Under the pieces are notes generated by a model. That model had not been told where the DNA came from. It did not search any database and worked only from the letters and a program-made list of their open reading frames with translations. A stretch of 64,000 nt of DNA from Listeria goaensis (lineage in GTDB: Bacteria > Bacillota > Bacilli > Lactobacillales > Listeriaceae): NCBI RefSeq assembly GCF_900186125.1, contig NZ_FYBQ01000005.1:62001-126000 (forward strand), written 5' to 3'. Positions 9,966 to 18,710 of the stretch are shown here, piece after piece. A program made the position numbers and the translations under genes. The first letter of the stretch is position 1. Each line of letters opens with the position of its first letter.

Positions 9966-10820
9966 TTATTGCTTATTATAAATTCGTTTTGCGGCTTTTA
10001 GCGTGTTCGTAAGGAGCATTGTAATCGTCATTGGACCAACGCCGCCTGGAACAGGTGTGATATAGCCTGCTTGTTGGAAGACATCGTCATAATCGACATC
10101 GCCGCACAATTTGTTGTTTTCATCGCGGTCCATGCCGACATCGATGACAATTGCGCCTGCTTTGACATAGTCTTTTTTCACAAATTTAGCAAGGCCGGTT
10201 GCGACAACTAAAATATCCGCTTCACTTGCGACTTCTGCTAAATTTTTTGTTCGGCTATGCGCAATTGTTACGGTTGCATTTTCTTGCAATAAAAGTTGCG
10301 CAACTGGTTTTCCGACGATGTTACTTCGTCCAATGACAACCGCGCGCTTACCTTCAATTGTTTCACCTGTTGATTTGATGAGCTCAATAATCCCTGCTGG
10401 CGTGCACGGAACAAGCGAATCTTTGCCAACGAATAAGTTGCCGACGTTAAGAGGATGGAACCCGTCTACATCCTTCAGTACGGAAATCGTGTCAATGACC
10501 TTTTCCTCCGAAATATGTTTAGGAAGTGGCAGTTGCACTAGAATCCCGTGAATGGTTTCGTCTTCGTTTAGATCTTTGACGGTTTGGAGCAGCTTTTCTT
10601 CTGAAACATCTTCTGGAAGTTCGATAAGTACTGACTTCATGCCGCTTTCTTCTGTGCGCTTTTGTTTATTTCTTACATATGTACGTGACGCTTGGTTATT
10701 TCCTACGAGCACAACTGCAAGCCCTGGTTGTTTGCCTTCGCTTTTTAGCGCGCTAACTTCTTTCGTTACATGTTCCTGAATCTCTTTTGCTAATTTTTTA
10801 CCATCAATAACTTGTGCCAT
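9966..10820 (-). CDS. folD: Bifunctional methylene-THF dehydrogenase / methenyl-THF cyclohydrolase
   Basis: Interconverts 5,10-methylene-, methenyl- and 10-formyl-tetrahydrofolate, NADP-linked and cytosolic. Signatures are [14 protein letters not shown] with the catalytic Lys region, [19 protein letters not shown] and the C-terminal [10 protein letters not shown]. The ATG at 10820 is preferred to the ATG at 10826: GGGGG is 8 nt from the former and only 2 nt from the latter. It gives 284 residues. It feeds the same one-carbon pool as the gcv operon and the cyclo-ligase elsewhere in this window. Confidence 0.96.
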   Translation of the reverse strand: MAQVIDGKKLAKEIQEHVTKEVSALKSEGKQPGLAVVLVGNNQASRTYVRNKQKRTEESGMKSVLIELPEDVSEEKLLQTVKDLNEDETIHGILVQLPLPKHISEEKVIDTISVLKDVDGFHPLNVGNLFVGKDSLVPCTPAGIIELIKSTGETIEGKRAVVIGRSNIVGKPVAQLLLQENATVTIAHSRTKNLAEVASEADILVVATGLAKFVKKDYVKAGAIVIDVGMDRDENNKLCGDVDYDDVFQQAGYITPVPGGVGPMTITMLLTNTLKAAKRIYNKQ

Positions 10821-10857
10821 CTTCATTGCCCCCTTGAAAACTTATGATTAAATAGAC

Positions 10858-10883
10858 TTGGCGAAAAATACTTTTTTCACCAA
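10858..10883 (-). other. 11-bp hairpin between nusB and folD
   Basis: Minus-strand TTGGTGAAAAA pairs with TTTTTCGCCAA around a 4-nt loop (one G-U pair). There is no long T-run after it, so it may be a weak attenuator or a processing or stabilising element inside the accB-ispA transcript. Confidence 0.45.
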
Positions 10884-10899
10884 ATCTACAGTAAAACCA

Positions 10900-11283
10900 T
10901 TAATCGTTTTGTGCAATATTTGCGAGTACGCCATTGATAAATTTGCTTGCTTTTTCATCGCTATAAATCTTTGCGATTTCAATTGATTCATTTAAACTTA
11001 CACGATCTGGCACATCTTCTAAAAAGAGCATTTCAAATGCGCTAACTCGCAAAATGGAGAGGTCAACTTTATTTAAGCGGCTTAGTTGCCAATTATCTAG
11101 ATGTGCTTCGATTTTTTGATCAAGTTCGCTTTTATGTTCTGTCACTCCATTTACAAGTGTTTCAACATAATCATCTTGTTCCTCATCCATCACATTTTGA
11201 ATCGCCTGCTCGACTGGCATTTCATTCAATTCCATTTGGAATAAAGCTTGAAGCGCTCTTTCGCGTGCTTCTCTTCTTTTCAT
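10900..11283 (-). CDS. nusB: Transcription antitermination factor NusB
   Basis: 127-residue RNA-binding protein that joins NusE, NusA and NusG on boxA of rRNA operons. It begins KRREARERALQALFQMEL and contains NKVDLSILRVSAFEML and SLNESIEIAKIYSDEKASKFINGVL (quoted in pieces), the classic NusB helical signature. It lies between asp23 and folD in the same orientation with short gaps. ATG at 11283 with an AGGAG site. Confidence 0.96.
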   Translation of the reverse strand: MKRREARERALQALFQMELNEMPVEQAIQNVMDEEQDDYVETLVNGVTEHKSELDQKIEAHLDNWQLSRLNKVDLSILRVSAFEMLFLEDVPDRVSLNESIEIAKIYSDEKASKFINGVLANIAQND

Positions 11284-11308
11284 TTTAATACTCCTTTAAA
11301 AACGTCTC

Positions 11309-11716
11309 TTAAAATGTTAGGTCATCAAAAGAAAGCGATTCGGTTTTTTCAAATTGAACGCCTACAATGTGCACATTGACTTCTAAAACATGAAGTCCTG
11401 TCATGCTGAAAATTGTATCGCGAACCGTATTTTGGATGCTTTCAGCGACTAGCGGAATGCTTGCACCGAATAAAACTGTGCAATAGATTTCAACCGTGAT
11501 GCCTTCTTCTAGTAAATCCACTTTGACACCTTTACGATAGTTCACTGCCCCGCCAAAACGTTCACGCATTTCTGTCGCAAAACCGCCTTGCATGGCCGCC
11601 ACTTGCTCTACTTCATTTGCTGCAAGTCCAGCAATGACACCAATAACCTCAGGCGCAATTTCAATCTTCCCAAGCGGTTCGTCCTGTCCTTTACGTAAAT
11701 CTTTTGTATAGGCCAT
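11309..11716 (-). CDS. Asp23/Gls24 family protein (YqhY)
   Basis: 135-residue DUF322/Asp23 protein. The core GKIEIAPEVIGVIAGLAANEVEQVAAMQG and the EGITVEIYCTVLFG stretch are the family pattern. The family includes Staphylococcus Asp23, a membrane-associated alkaline-shock protein. The accC-yqhY-nusB position matches Bacillus YqhY, which genetics links to control of acetyl-CoA carboxylase. That link is family knowledge and not visible in this sequence. Three nt separate it from accC. Confidence 0.92.
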   Translation of the reverse strand: MAYTKDLRKGQDEPLGKIEIAPEVIGVIAGLAANEVEQVAAMQGGFATEMRERFGGAVNYRKGVKVDLLEEGITVEIYCTVLFGASIPLVAESIQNTVRDTIFSMTGLHVLEVNVHIVGVQFEKTESLSFDDLTF

Positions 11717-11719
11717 AAA

Positions 11720-13084
11720 TTACTCCTCCTCAGTGTTTTTCATTACATCATTTTTTTCTAAAAACTTCGTATTGAAATCTCCTGAACGAAACGCCTCTGT
11801 TTCAAGCACTTTTATGTGGAATGGAATGGTGGAAGGAATTCCATCAATCGCAAATTCGGAAAGCGCGCGTTTCATTTTTTCGATAACTTCTTCGCGTGTA
11901 TCGGCGTAACAGATTAATTTTGCAATCATTGAGTCATAAAACGGCGGAATTTTATAATTTGGATAGGCTGCCGAATCGATTCGAACACCGTTTCCACCTG
12001 GCGGCAAGTAAAATTTAATTTCATCTGGCGCTGGCATAAAGTTGCGTTCTGGATTTTCAGCATTAATGCGGCATTCCATTGCCCAACCGCTTAATTTCAC
12101 GTCTTGTTGCTTGATGGTTAATTCTTCACCAGAAGCTACTAAAAACTGTTGTTTCACGAGGTCAATCCCTGTAACAAGTTCAGTAACAGGATGTTCAACT
12201 TGGATACGCGTATTCATTTCCATGAAATAAAAGCTTTTTTCTTTTGGTTCGTAAATGAACTCAATTGTGCCGGCGCCTGAATAATGAACAGCTTTTGCCG
12301 CTTTAACTGCAGCGCGTCCCATTTTTTGTCGTGTTTTTTCATCGAGGGCTGGTGATGGACTTTCTTCAATTAGCTTTTGTAAGCGGCGTTGAATGGTACA
12401 GTCGCGTTCCCCGAGGTGAATAACGTTGCCATGATTATCCGCCATAATTTGAATTTCCACATGTCTAAAGTCTTCGATGAATTTTTCAATATAAACACCC
12501 GGATCACCGAATGCTGCTTCAGCTTCTGCTTGGGTCGTTTTGATACCAGAAATTAATTTCTCTTCACTCTCCGCAACGCGAATTCCTTTTCCGCCGCCGC
12601 CAGCTGTTGCTTTAATGATGACTGGATAGCCAATTTTCTTAGCAATTTTCTTACCTTCTTCGGCATCTTGAACGATTCCTTGTGAGCCGGGAACAACTGG
12701 AACTCCGGCTTTCCGCATCGTTTCGCGTGCAACATCCTTCGTTCCCATTTGCGAAATAGCTTCCGCGCTTGGGCCGATAAAGGTAATATTGCAATCAGCA
12801 CATAAATCCGCAAAATCGGCATTTTCTGCTAAAAAGCCGTATCCGGGATGAATAGCATCACAATTTGTTAAAACAGCGACGCTAATAATATTTGACATGT
12901 TTAAATAACTATCTTTTGTTGCGGCTGGACCAACGCAGTAAGCTTCATCAGCTAATTGACTATGTAAAGCATCGCGGTCAGCTTCAGAATAAATCGCAAC
13001 CGTTTCAATTCCCATCTCTTTTGCAGCACGAATAATACGAACGGCAATTTCGCCACGATTGGCAATCAATACTTTTTTAATCAT
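11720..13084 (-). CDS. accC: Acetyl-CoA carboxylase, biotin carboxylase subunit
   Basis: ATP-grasp enzyme that carboxylates the biotin on AccB, first step of fatty-acid synthesis. 454 residues. N-terminal [20 protein letters not shown], glycine-rich ATP loop [13 protein letters not shown] (158-170), [20 protein letters not shown] and the catalytic [14 protein letters not shown]. It sits 13 nt after accB, as in Bacillus. The carboxyltransferase subunits AccA/AccD are not in this window. Confidence 0.97.
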   Translation of the reverse strand: MIKKVLIANRGEIAVRIIRAAKEMGIETVAIYSEADRDALHSQLADEAYCVGPAATKDSYLNMSNIISVAVLTNCDAIHPGYGFLAENADFADLCADCNITFIGPSAEAISQMGTKDVARETMRKAGVPVVPGSQGIVQDAEEGKKIAKKIGYPVIIKATAGGGGKGIRVAESEEKLISGIKTTQAEAEAAFGDPGVYIEKFIEDFRHVEIQIMADNHGNVIHLGERDCTIQRRLQKLIEESPSPALDEKTRQKMGRAAVKAAKAVHYSGAGTIEFIYEPKEKSFYFMEMNTRIQVEHPVTELVTGIDLVKQQFLVASGEELTIKQQDVKLSGWAMECRINAENPERNFMPAPDEIKFYLPPGGNGVRIDSAAYPNYKIPPFYDSMIAKLICYADTREEVIEKMKRALSEFAIDGIPSTIPFHIKVLETEAFRSGDFNTKFLEKNDVMKNTEEE

Positions 13085-13097
13085 TTCGCATTACTCC

Positions 13098-13574
13098 TTA
13101 TTTTTTTCTAACTTTAAAGAGAGGTTGACCAAATTCAACAAGTTCCCCATTAGAAACTAAAATTTCAGCAATCTCACCGTTTAAGTCAGCTGTAATTTCA
13201 TTGAATAATTTCATCGCTTCTACGACACAAACAATTGTGTTGTTTGACACTTGAGAGCCAATTTCAACAAATGGCGGTTCGCCTGGGCTACCAGATGTAT
13301 AAAACGTTCCTACCATTGGAGAGGTAATTACTTCTAAATCGCTTGTTTCCACTGGTGCTTCGGACACGACTGGAGATGGCGAATTTTCTACAACATTTAC
13401 TTTTGGTGCAGCTTCAGGCAGAAAGACTTGTCCTACTTCACTTAGTGCATGGGAAACTACGCCACTGTTTTTCTTTATAGAAAGCTTTGTTCCCTCTTGG
13501 TCTAATTCAAATTCATTTAAATTGGAATCGTCAATCAGCTCAATAAGCTGTTTAATATCATCAAATGATAGCAT
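13098..13574 (-). CDS. accB: Acetyl-CoA carboxylase, biotin carboxyl carrier protein
   Basis: 158-residue biotin carrier shuttling CO2 between AccC and AccAD. The C-terminal biotinyl domain has VVEAMKLFNEI with the biotinylated lysine at residue 122. The thumb-containing domain begins near residue 83 (VITSPMVGTFYTS) after a Pro/Ala/Glu-rich linker. First gene of the accB-accC-yqhY-nusB-folD-xseA-xseB-ispA run, after the efp terminator. Confidence 0.97.
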   Translation of the reverse strand: MLSFDDIKQLIELIDDSNLNEFELDQEGTKLSIKKNSGVVSHALSEVGQVFLPEAAPKVNVVENSPSPVVSEAPVETSDLEVITSPMVGTFYTSGSPGEPPFVEIGSQVSNNTIVCVVEAMKLFNEITADLNGEIAEILVSNGELVEFGQPLFKVRKK

Positions 13575-13618
13575 TTTTTTCTACACTCCTTAACATATCT
13601 AGTTCACAAACTAATTTC

Positions 13619-13624
13619 ATTGTA
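13619..13624 (-). promoter_or_regulatory. Candidate accB -10 element
   Basis: Minus-strand TACAAT about 45 nt before the accB ATG, downstream of the efp terminator. No good -35 hexamer lies at 16-18 bp, so this is a tentative promoter for the accB operon. Confidence 0.35.
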
Positions 13625-13677
13625 CCATAATTTCTTTTTAAATGGATAAATCACACGCTCATATTTCAATTTTTTCA

Positions 13678-13711
13678 CAAAAAAATAGTACCTATCGGTG
13701 GATAAGTACTA
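13678..13711 (-). terminator. Terminator after efp
   Basis: Minus-strand TAGTACTTATC pairs with GATAGGTACTA (11 bp, one G-U) around CACC and is followed by seven Ts. Confidence 0.92.
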
Positions 13712-13720
13712 CTTCTTTTA

Positions 13721-14278
13721 CTAAGCACGTGATACGTAACTAGCTTCTGTTGTATTAATCACAAGTGTGTCCCCTTCGTTTACGAAGAATGGCACCTGAA
13801 CAACTAAGCCTGTTTCAAGTGTTGCTGGTTTAGAGCCTCCAGATGAAGTATCACCTTTAATTCCGGGTTCAGTTGCAGTTACTTCTAACTCAACTGTGTT
13901 TGGCAAGTCTACACCAATTGTTTCACCTTGATACATGATGATGTTGATTTCCATATTTTCTTTTAGGAATTTCAACTCATATTCAATTTGCGTTGCTGGC
14001 AATTCAATTTGTTCATAAGATTCGTTATCCATGAACACGTGATTTGTGCCATCTGCATATAGATATTGCATTTTACGGTTATCAATTTGTGCTTTGGCTA
14101 CTTTTTCGCCGCCGCGGAATGTTTTTTCTTGAATCGCGCCAGTACGTAGATTGCGTAGTTTAGAGCGAACAAAAGCGGCTCCTTTACCTGGCTTCACGTG
14201 TTGGAAATCCAAAACGCGCCAAATCCCATTATCTACTTCAATTGTAAGACCAGTACGAAAATCGTTAACTGAAATCAT
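13721..14278 (-). CDS. efp: Translation elongation factor P
   Basis: Relieves ribosome stalling at polyproline. 185 residues from [10 protein letters not shown]; the tip loop [10 protein letters not shown] places the modifiable lysine at 32. An in-frame ATG 24 nt upstream is rejected because AGGAGG lies 7 nt before the ATG at 14278 and families begin MISVND. Three OB-like domains ending [11 protein letters not shown]-type ([13 protein letters not shown]). It follows the Xaa-Pro peptidase gene, a pairing widespread in Bacillota. Confidence 0.97.
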   Translation of the reverse strand: MISVNDFRTGLTIEVDNGIWRVLDFQHVKPGKGAAFVRSKLRNLRTGAIQEKTFRGGEKVAKAQIDNRKMQYLYADGTNHVFMDNESYEQIELPATQIEYELKFLKENMEINIIMYQGETIGVDLPNTVELEVTATEPGIKGDTSSGGSKPATLETGLVVQVPFFVNEGDTLVINTTEASYVSRA

Positions 14279-14355
14279 CTTTTTTCCTCCTGTAAATCCC
14301 ATTTTCTTAGTTCTTACTTATTTAACCACAAATGGCTAAAAGTTACAAAGAAATT

Positions 14356-15417
14356 TTATAAAATAATGAGCTCTTTTGGCGAATGAATTAAAACCTCATT
14401 CCCTGTTTCTGTAATTAAAATATCGTCCTCGATACGTACACCGCCAATTCCAGGTAGGTAGATGCCTGGTTCGTCAGTCACTACATTGCCGGCAACTAAT
14501 TTTTGCGGACTCTTCATCGATAAGTTTGGACCTTCGTGGATTTCAAGTCCGATACCATGACCTAGAGAGTGTCCAAAATCCTCACCATAGCCGAAAGAAG
14601 CAATGTGATCACGCGCAATTTTATCCGCCTCGATGCCAGTCATACCAGGTTTTAATGCCTCAATAACTTTAAGTTGCGCATCTAGCGTAATTTGGTAAAT
14701 CTCTTTTAATTTTTCGCTTGGTTCGCCCATCGAAACTGTTCGCGTCATATCGGAACAGTATCCATTGTAATAGCAACCGTAATCCATTGTTACAAAGTCG
14801 CCTGTTTCAATTTTTTTATCAGATGCCACTCCGTGTGGAAGCGCCGAACGAATACCGCTTGCCACAATGGTATCGAACGAAGATGAAGTCGCGCCTTGTC
14901 TGCGCATAAAGAATTCAAGTTCATTGGATACTTCAAGCTCTGTCATGCCAACTTTCATAAAGCGAATGATATGTTCAAACGCGGCATCTGCAATTTCGCA
15001 TGCAGTTCGAATTTCTTTTAATTCGGCTTCTGTTTTCACTTGGCGCATCTTTTCAAAAAATCCTTGAACTGGAGAAAGTACTGCAGAAAATATTTGTTCC
15101 ATTCCTTTAAATTCAGCAACAGTAACATAAGCTTCTTCAAAAGCCAATGTTTTTACACCATTTTTTTGGAGTAATTCTTCGACAGTTTCAAAGATTGGTC
15201 CTTGGTGCTTCACAATTTCATAACCTACAGCTTGTTTAGCGGCTTGTTCCGTATAACGGAAGTCCGTCACAAAATAAGCTTTTTGGGGCAAAATTAGCGC
15301 CACACCACTCGTACCAGTAAAGCTAGAAACGTAACGTCTATTATATTCGCTCGTCACAAGAACGGCTTCCATTTTTTCATTGACAAGTGCTTGCTGTATC
15401 CTTGATAATCGATTCAT
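14356..15417 (-). CDS. M24 family Xaa-Pro aminopeptidase (YqhT type)
   Basis: Dinuclear-metal peptidase removing N-terminal residues ahead of proline, cytosolic. 353 residues: creatinase-like N domain (1-125) and pita-bread catalytic domain. The five metal ligands are visible: D212 (TMDYG), D223 (CSDMTRT), H287 (GHSLGHGIG), E316 (TDEPGIY) and E330 (GVRIEDD). Strong GGGAGG ribosome site. Efp lies downstream, so proline-rich translation and proline-peptide turnover are physically linked. PepP versus PepQ specificity cannot be told from sequence. Confidence 0.93.
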   Translation of the reverse strand: MNRLSRIQQALVNEKMEAVLVTSEYNRRYVSSFTGTSGVALILPQKAYFVTDFRYTEQAAKQAVGYEIVKHQGPIFETVEELLQKNGVKTLAFEEAYVTVAEFKGMEQIFSAVLSPVQGFFEKMRQVKTEAELKEIRTACEIADAAFEHIIRFMKVGMTELEVSNELEFFMRRQGATSSSFDTIVASGIRSALPHGVASDKKIETGDFVTMDYGCYYNGYCSDMTRTVSMGEPSEKLKEIYQITLDAQLKVIEALKPGMTGIEADKIARDHIASFGYGEDFGHSLGHGIGLEIHEGPNLSMKSPQKLVAGNVVTDEPGIYLPGIGGVRIEDDILITETGNEVLIHSPKELIIL

Positions 15418-15474
15418 TTTTAACTTCCTCCCTATATGTAAGTTTCGTTTTTTATTTTACCATAAGTCGCGCAC

Positions 15475-15506
15475 AAAAACTCATCCGAGAGCTGGATGAG
15501 TTTTTG
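15475..15506. terminator. Bidirectional terminator-like hairpin between divergent genes
   Basis: AAAAACTCATCC at 15475-15486 pairs perfectly with GGATGAGTTTTT at 15494-15505, giving a 12-bp stem with a 7-nt loop and A/T flanks on both sides. It lies between two genes that diverge, where neither needs a terminator at this place. Confidence 0.7.
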
Positions 15507-15631
15507 CGGTATACCATTTTTTAGTGAAGTGAGGTAGAACAGCCCAAAACGCATTGGACTACTCTTTTTATAGCCTTTTTTTATAAAATTAAAACATTCA
15601 AGAAAAAGTCAGCAACAACCTGTGCTTCCTG

Positions 15632-15640
15632 TGTTATAAT
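15632..15640 (+). promoter_or_regulatory. Promoter of the yqhQ-like gene (extended -10)
   Basis: TGTTATAAT, an extended -10 with a perfect TATAAT, 32 nt before the start codon. The -35 (GCAACA at 17 bp) is weak, as usual with a TGn extension. Confidence 0.65.
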
Positions 15641-15671
15641 TAGTTTTTAGAAATCATAAAGGCTGGTGAAC

Positions 15672-16637
15672 TTGTTGGAAGATAGACAAAAACCTGCTTA
15701 TGGTGGTCAAGCAGTCGTTGAAGGCGTCATGTTTGGCGGCAAAAAGCAAACCGTTACAGCCATTCGCAGACTAGACGGTACGATGGAGTACTTTTATTTA
15801 GAAAAAAATAGCCCTCAATGGGTTACGACTTTAAAGCGCATTCCTTTTTTAAGAGGTATTGTGGCACTCGTCGAATCTAGTGCCATTGGTTCCAAACATT
15901 TAACGTTTGCAACTGATCGCTATGATGAAGATCCAAATCAACCTGAAGTGGAAGAAAAAATTGAGAAAAAAGAATCGAAAGTTGCCCTCTGGCTCGGCGT
16001 TGCGGTTATTGGCGTCCTTTCATTTGTTTTCGCGAAATTCGTGATGACGCTGATTCCAGTGTTTCTCGCACAGTTTTTCCGTTTTCTTGTTCCAGGTGAT
16101 GTTGGACAAGTCATTTTAGAAAGCTTTTTTAAACTTTTATTGTTGCTAACTTACATTTTTGCCATTTCACAAACCCCCATTATCAAGCGGGTTTTCCAAT
16201 ATCACGGTTCCGAGCATAAGGTGATCAACTGCTATGAAAACAACCTCCCTCTTACGGTAGAAAATGTTCAAAAGCAGTCGCGGCTTCATTATCGTTGTGG
16301 GAGCAGCTTCATTTTATTCACCGTAATTGTCGGGATGTTCATTTACTTCTTAGTGCCAACTGACCCGCTGTGGCTCCGTGTTGTGGATCGTATCTTGCTC
16401 ATTCCGGTTGTGCTAGGCGTTGCATTTGAAGTGCTGCAACTAACAAACAAGTGTCGGAACATTCCCGTTCTTCGCTTCCTAGGCTATCCAGGACTCTGGC
16501 TTCAACTTATCACAACAAAAGAGCCTGACGATTCACAAGTTGAAGTTGCTATCGCTTCTTTTAATGAACTTTTGCGCGTTGAAAAAGAAGGTGTTCCAGA
16601 AGATGAATTGCCTCAAAATTTAGAGTTACTGGAGTAG
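15672..16637 (+). CDS. DUF1385 membrane protein (YqhQ family)
   Basis: About 321-residue integral membrane protein of unknown role. The N-terminus has YGGQAVVEGVMFGGKK, the DUF1385 hallmark, and the middle has HGSEHKVINCYEN and HYRCGSSF. Hydrophobic segments lie near 100-130, 140-160, 205-222 and 230-250. I chose TTG 15672 because AAAGG lies 9 nt upstream; a GTG at 15666 is only 3 nt from it. Conserved across Bacillota beside the peptidase gene. The conserved His/Cys residues could bind metal, but that is inference. Confidence 0.85.
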   Translation: MLEDRQKPAYGGQAVVEGVMFGGKKQTVTAIRRLDGTMEYFYLEKNSPQWVTTLKRIPFLRGIVALVESSAIGSKHLTFATDRYDEDPNQPEVEEKIEKKESKVALWLGVAVIGVLSFVFAKFVMTLIPVFLAQFFRFLVPGDVGQVILESFFKLLLLLTYIFAISQTPIIKRVFQYHGSEHKVINCYENNLPLTVENVQKQSRLHYRCGSSFILFTVIVGMFIYFLVPTDPLWLRVVDRILLIPVVLGVAFEVLQLTNKCRNIPVLRFLGYPGLWLQLITTKEPDDSQVEVAIASFNELLRVEKEGVPEDELPQNLELLE

Positions 16638-16643
16638 ATGAAT

Positions 16644-16919
16644 ATGAAAAAATCATCCAAAATTATTTTGACTCTAATTGTTGTACTGTGCCTGATTGGC
16701 ATCTTTACAGGTGGCGCGATTTCACTTGTCACACTCATTATCATTGGGGCGATTTCCGCTCTTTTACTCTTTGTTTTATTTCATTTTATTGCAACTCCAA
16801 AAGCGTCAGGATACAAAAAAGCGGTGAAGCAATCCAAGCAACTTCGCCGAAACGAAGAAAATCGCATTTCAAAAAAGAAAAAATCTTCGTTCAAAGTCAT
16901 TGATGGTGGGAAAAAATAA
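16644..16919 (+). CDS. Small two-segment membrane protein with basic tail
   Basis: 91 residues from the ATG at 16644, preferred over the ATG at 16638 because GGAG lies 9 nt upstream. Two hydrophobic stretches (about 6-24 and 26-46) are followed by a strongly basic, probably cytoplasmic tail (KKAVKQSKQLRRNEENRISKK). It follows the yqhQ-like stop directly, so it is cotranscribed and probably coupled. I do not recognise a family; the shape suits a membrane anchor or regulator. Confidence 0.75.
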   Translation: MKKSSKIILTLIVVLCLIGIFTGGAISLVTLIIIGAISALLLFVLFHFIATPKASGYKKAVKQSKQLRRNEENRISKKKKSSFKVIDGGKK

Positions 16920-16927
16920 GTTATAAT
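16900..16927 (+). promoter_or_regulatory. Rhodanese gene promoter
   Basis: TTGATG, 16-bp spacer, perfect TATAAT, overlapping the end of the small membrane gene and 35 nt before the rhodanese start. Confidence 0.6.
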
Positions 16928-16962
16928 AGAATTGATGTTGTATTGGAAAGGAGTTTACAGAA

Positions 16963-17346
16963 TTGGATTTCAGTTGGATTTTAGCCATTGCCATTTTACT
17001 GATTTTACTTGGTTATGAAGTATATCAGCTAATTATGCGCAGAAAAGCAATCACCGTTTTATCAGAAGAAGAGTTTAAGGAGGGGTATCGCAAAGCACAG
17101 CTTATTGATGTGCGCGAGCCTAATGAGTTTGACGGCGGTCACATTTTAGGAGCACGAAACATTCCTGTGACGCAACTTAAACAGCGTATTTCTGAGTTCC
17201 GCAAAGATCAGCCCATTTACTTATATTGTCAGTCCGCACAGCGTAGTAATCGTGCAGGCATCATGCTTTATAAGCGCGGCTACCGGAATATTTACCAGCT
17301 AAAAAGCGGTTTCCGTAAATGGTCAGGTAAAACAAAAGCGAAATAA
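16963..17346 (+). CDS. Membrane-anchored rhodanese-like sulfurtransferase (YqhL type)
   Basis: 127 residues: one N-terminal transmembrane helix (SWILAIAILLILLGYEVYQL) and a rhodanese domain with IDVREPNEFDGGHILGA and the active-site loop CQSAQRSNR, whose Cys would carry the persulfide. TTG start with GGAAAGGAG 8-9 nt upstream. The physiological sulfur acceptor is unknown. It lies beside the yqhQ-like gene, near the gcv genes, as in Bacillus. Confidence 0.9.
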   Translation: MDFSWILAIAILLILLGYEVYQLIMRRKAITVLSEEEFKEGYRKAQLIDVREPNEFDGGHILGARNIPVTQLKQRISEFRKDQPIYLYCQSAQRSNRAGIMLYKRGYRNIYQLKSGFRKWSGKTKAK

Positions 17347-17354
17347 TCATGAAA

Positions 17355-17384
17355 GCCGTCTCCGTTTACGAGGCGGCTCAAATT
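17355..17384 (+). terminator. Terminator after the rhodanese gene
   Basis: GCCGTCTC pairs with GAGGCGGC (one G-U) around a 7-nt loop, followed by TCAAATTTT. Moderate strength. Confidence 0.6.
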
Positions 17385-17402
17385 TTATAAAGGAGCCTAT
17401 AT

Positions 17403-18026
17403 ATGTCTAAAATAGTAGCACCGAAAATTCCTCATCATTTAACAAATGCGTTTGAAGCAGACTTAACCGATTCTTATATGCAGCACATCCTTTTTACAGG
17501 CGCTTTCCCACTTCCAGAAACAGAAAGTCTTGTCATTAATCAGTCAAAATTTGAAAATGTCTTTTTCGAAGGTCGTTATTATCCGAAATTTGACCTGACT
17601 GATGTTCTTTTTGAAAAATGCAATTTATCAAACGTAACCCTCTATTCAAGCACTGTTCATCGCGTAACATTTAGCGATTGCAAATTGACTGGCGTTGATT
17701 TTTCCGACAGCTTGCTACACAATGTGACCTTCCAGAATTGTTTGCTCGATTTAGCAGGGTTTAGTTTTTCAAAATTTAAAAATGCCACATTTATAGATTG
17801 CCAATTGACTGGCGCAGAATTCGAAAGCACTGAATTCAAACAATTTTCATTTCAAAATTGCCTTTTAACGGACTGCCTTTTTGCTAATACTTCGCTAAGC
17901 GGGCTTGACTTCACAAGCTGCACATTCGAAAAACTAATTGCTTCGATTGAATCACTAAAAGGACTAAAAGTGAACGAGGAACAAGCCTTAAAATTGTCCA
18001 CCCTGCTCGGCATCATTATTGAATAA
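17403..18026 (+). CDS. Pentapeptide-repeat-like protein
   Basis: 207 residues built of degenerate five-residue repeats with a central F/L, for example KFDLTDVLFEKCNLSNVTL, CKLTGVDFSDS and CQLTGAEFESTEF, from about residue 40 to 180. Such repeats form a right-handed quadrilateral beta-helix. Some members (Qnr, MfpA) mimic DNA and bind gyrase, but most have unknown roles and nothing here points to gyrase. ATG with AAAGGAG upstream. No equivalent at this spot in the L. monocytogenes layout as I remember it. Confidence 0.85.
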   Translation: MSKIVAPKIPHHLTNAFEADLTDSYMQHILFTGAFPLPETESLVINQSKFENVFFEGRYYPKFDLTDVLFEKCNLSNVTLYSSTVHRVTFSDCKLTGVDFSDSLLHNVTFQNCLLDLAGFSFSKFKNATFIDCQLTGAEFESTEFKQFSFQNCLLTDCLFANTSLSGLDFTSCTFEKLIASIESLKGLKVNEEQALKLSTLLGIIIE

Positions 18027-18127
18027 AATCAGACTAAATACTGACTTAGTTTCCGTCTATCGTTGGTTATAAATCCTCTATTTTCTCGTTAAAATAATGG
18101 TATCGATATAAAAAGGGGATTTCAAAA

Positions 18128-18667
18128 ATGAAGATATACATACTTTTAACTAGCACCAATACTCTACTCGCAAGAACGATTCAAAAATCAACAGGATTTC
18201 CGTTCTCACACGTATCACTTGCATTAGATGTTTCACTTTTTAATACATATAGTTTTGGAAGAAAAAGTGATTTAAATCCATTTCAAGCTGGTTTTGTTCG
18301 AGAAAACATGCATGAGCCAATATTCCAAAACGCAACCTGCATCATTTACGAACTTCAAGTTTCAAAAGAAAAATATGCACAAATTAAACGCTCCATCCAT
18401 AAAATGAAACGCCGAGAAAAACTTTATCGCTATAACTTCTTAGGTTTGTTCGCTCTGCTTTTCCAAATTCCCTATAAACGGGAAAACCACATGTTCTGCA
18501 GTCAATTTGTTGGGCAGACACTGCTTGAGGCTGATATTAAAATTGATAATATCCCTCCTGAATTGTTAAAGCCAAGTGACTTTACAGCGTTTGAACCATT
18601 GAATGAAGTTTTCTCTGGGCAATTGAAAGACTATCCAATTTTTGAAAAAGACAATAAAATTGCTTAA
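18128..18667 (+). CDS. YiiX-like permuted papain-fold (NlpC/P60 superfamily) protein
   Basis: 179 residues. The fold is suggested by an early FSHVSLALD, giving a catalytic His near residue 28, and a later MFCSQFVGQTL with Cys near 123. This His-before-Cys order is typical of the permuted YiiX/YaeF/LRAT branch, which cleaves amide or ester bonds of lipids or peptides. No signal peptide, so probably cytoplasmic. Preceded by AAAAGGGG. The substrate is unknown. It converges on gcvPB across a shared terminator. Confidence 0.7.
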   Translation: MKIYILLTSTNTLLARTIQKSTGFPFSHVSLALDVSLFNTYSFGRKSDLNPFQAGFVRENMHEPIFQNATCIIYELQVSKEKYAQIKRSIHKMKRREKLYRYNFLGLFALLFQIPYKRENHMFCSQFVGQTLLEADIKIDNIPPELLKPSDFTAFEPLNEVFSGQLKDYPIFEKDNKIA

Positions 18668-18710
18668 AAAAACCGGGAAGAAGAGCCAACCTCTTACTTC
18701 CCGGTTTTTA
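18665..18710. terminator. Bidirectional terminator
   Basis: AAACCGGGAAG and CTTCCCGGTTT form the outer stem and AAGAG/CTCTT an inner one, with A-run and T-run flanks serving both the plus-strand gene and gcvPB. Confidence 0.9.
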
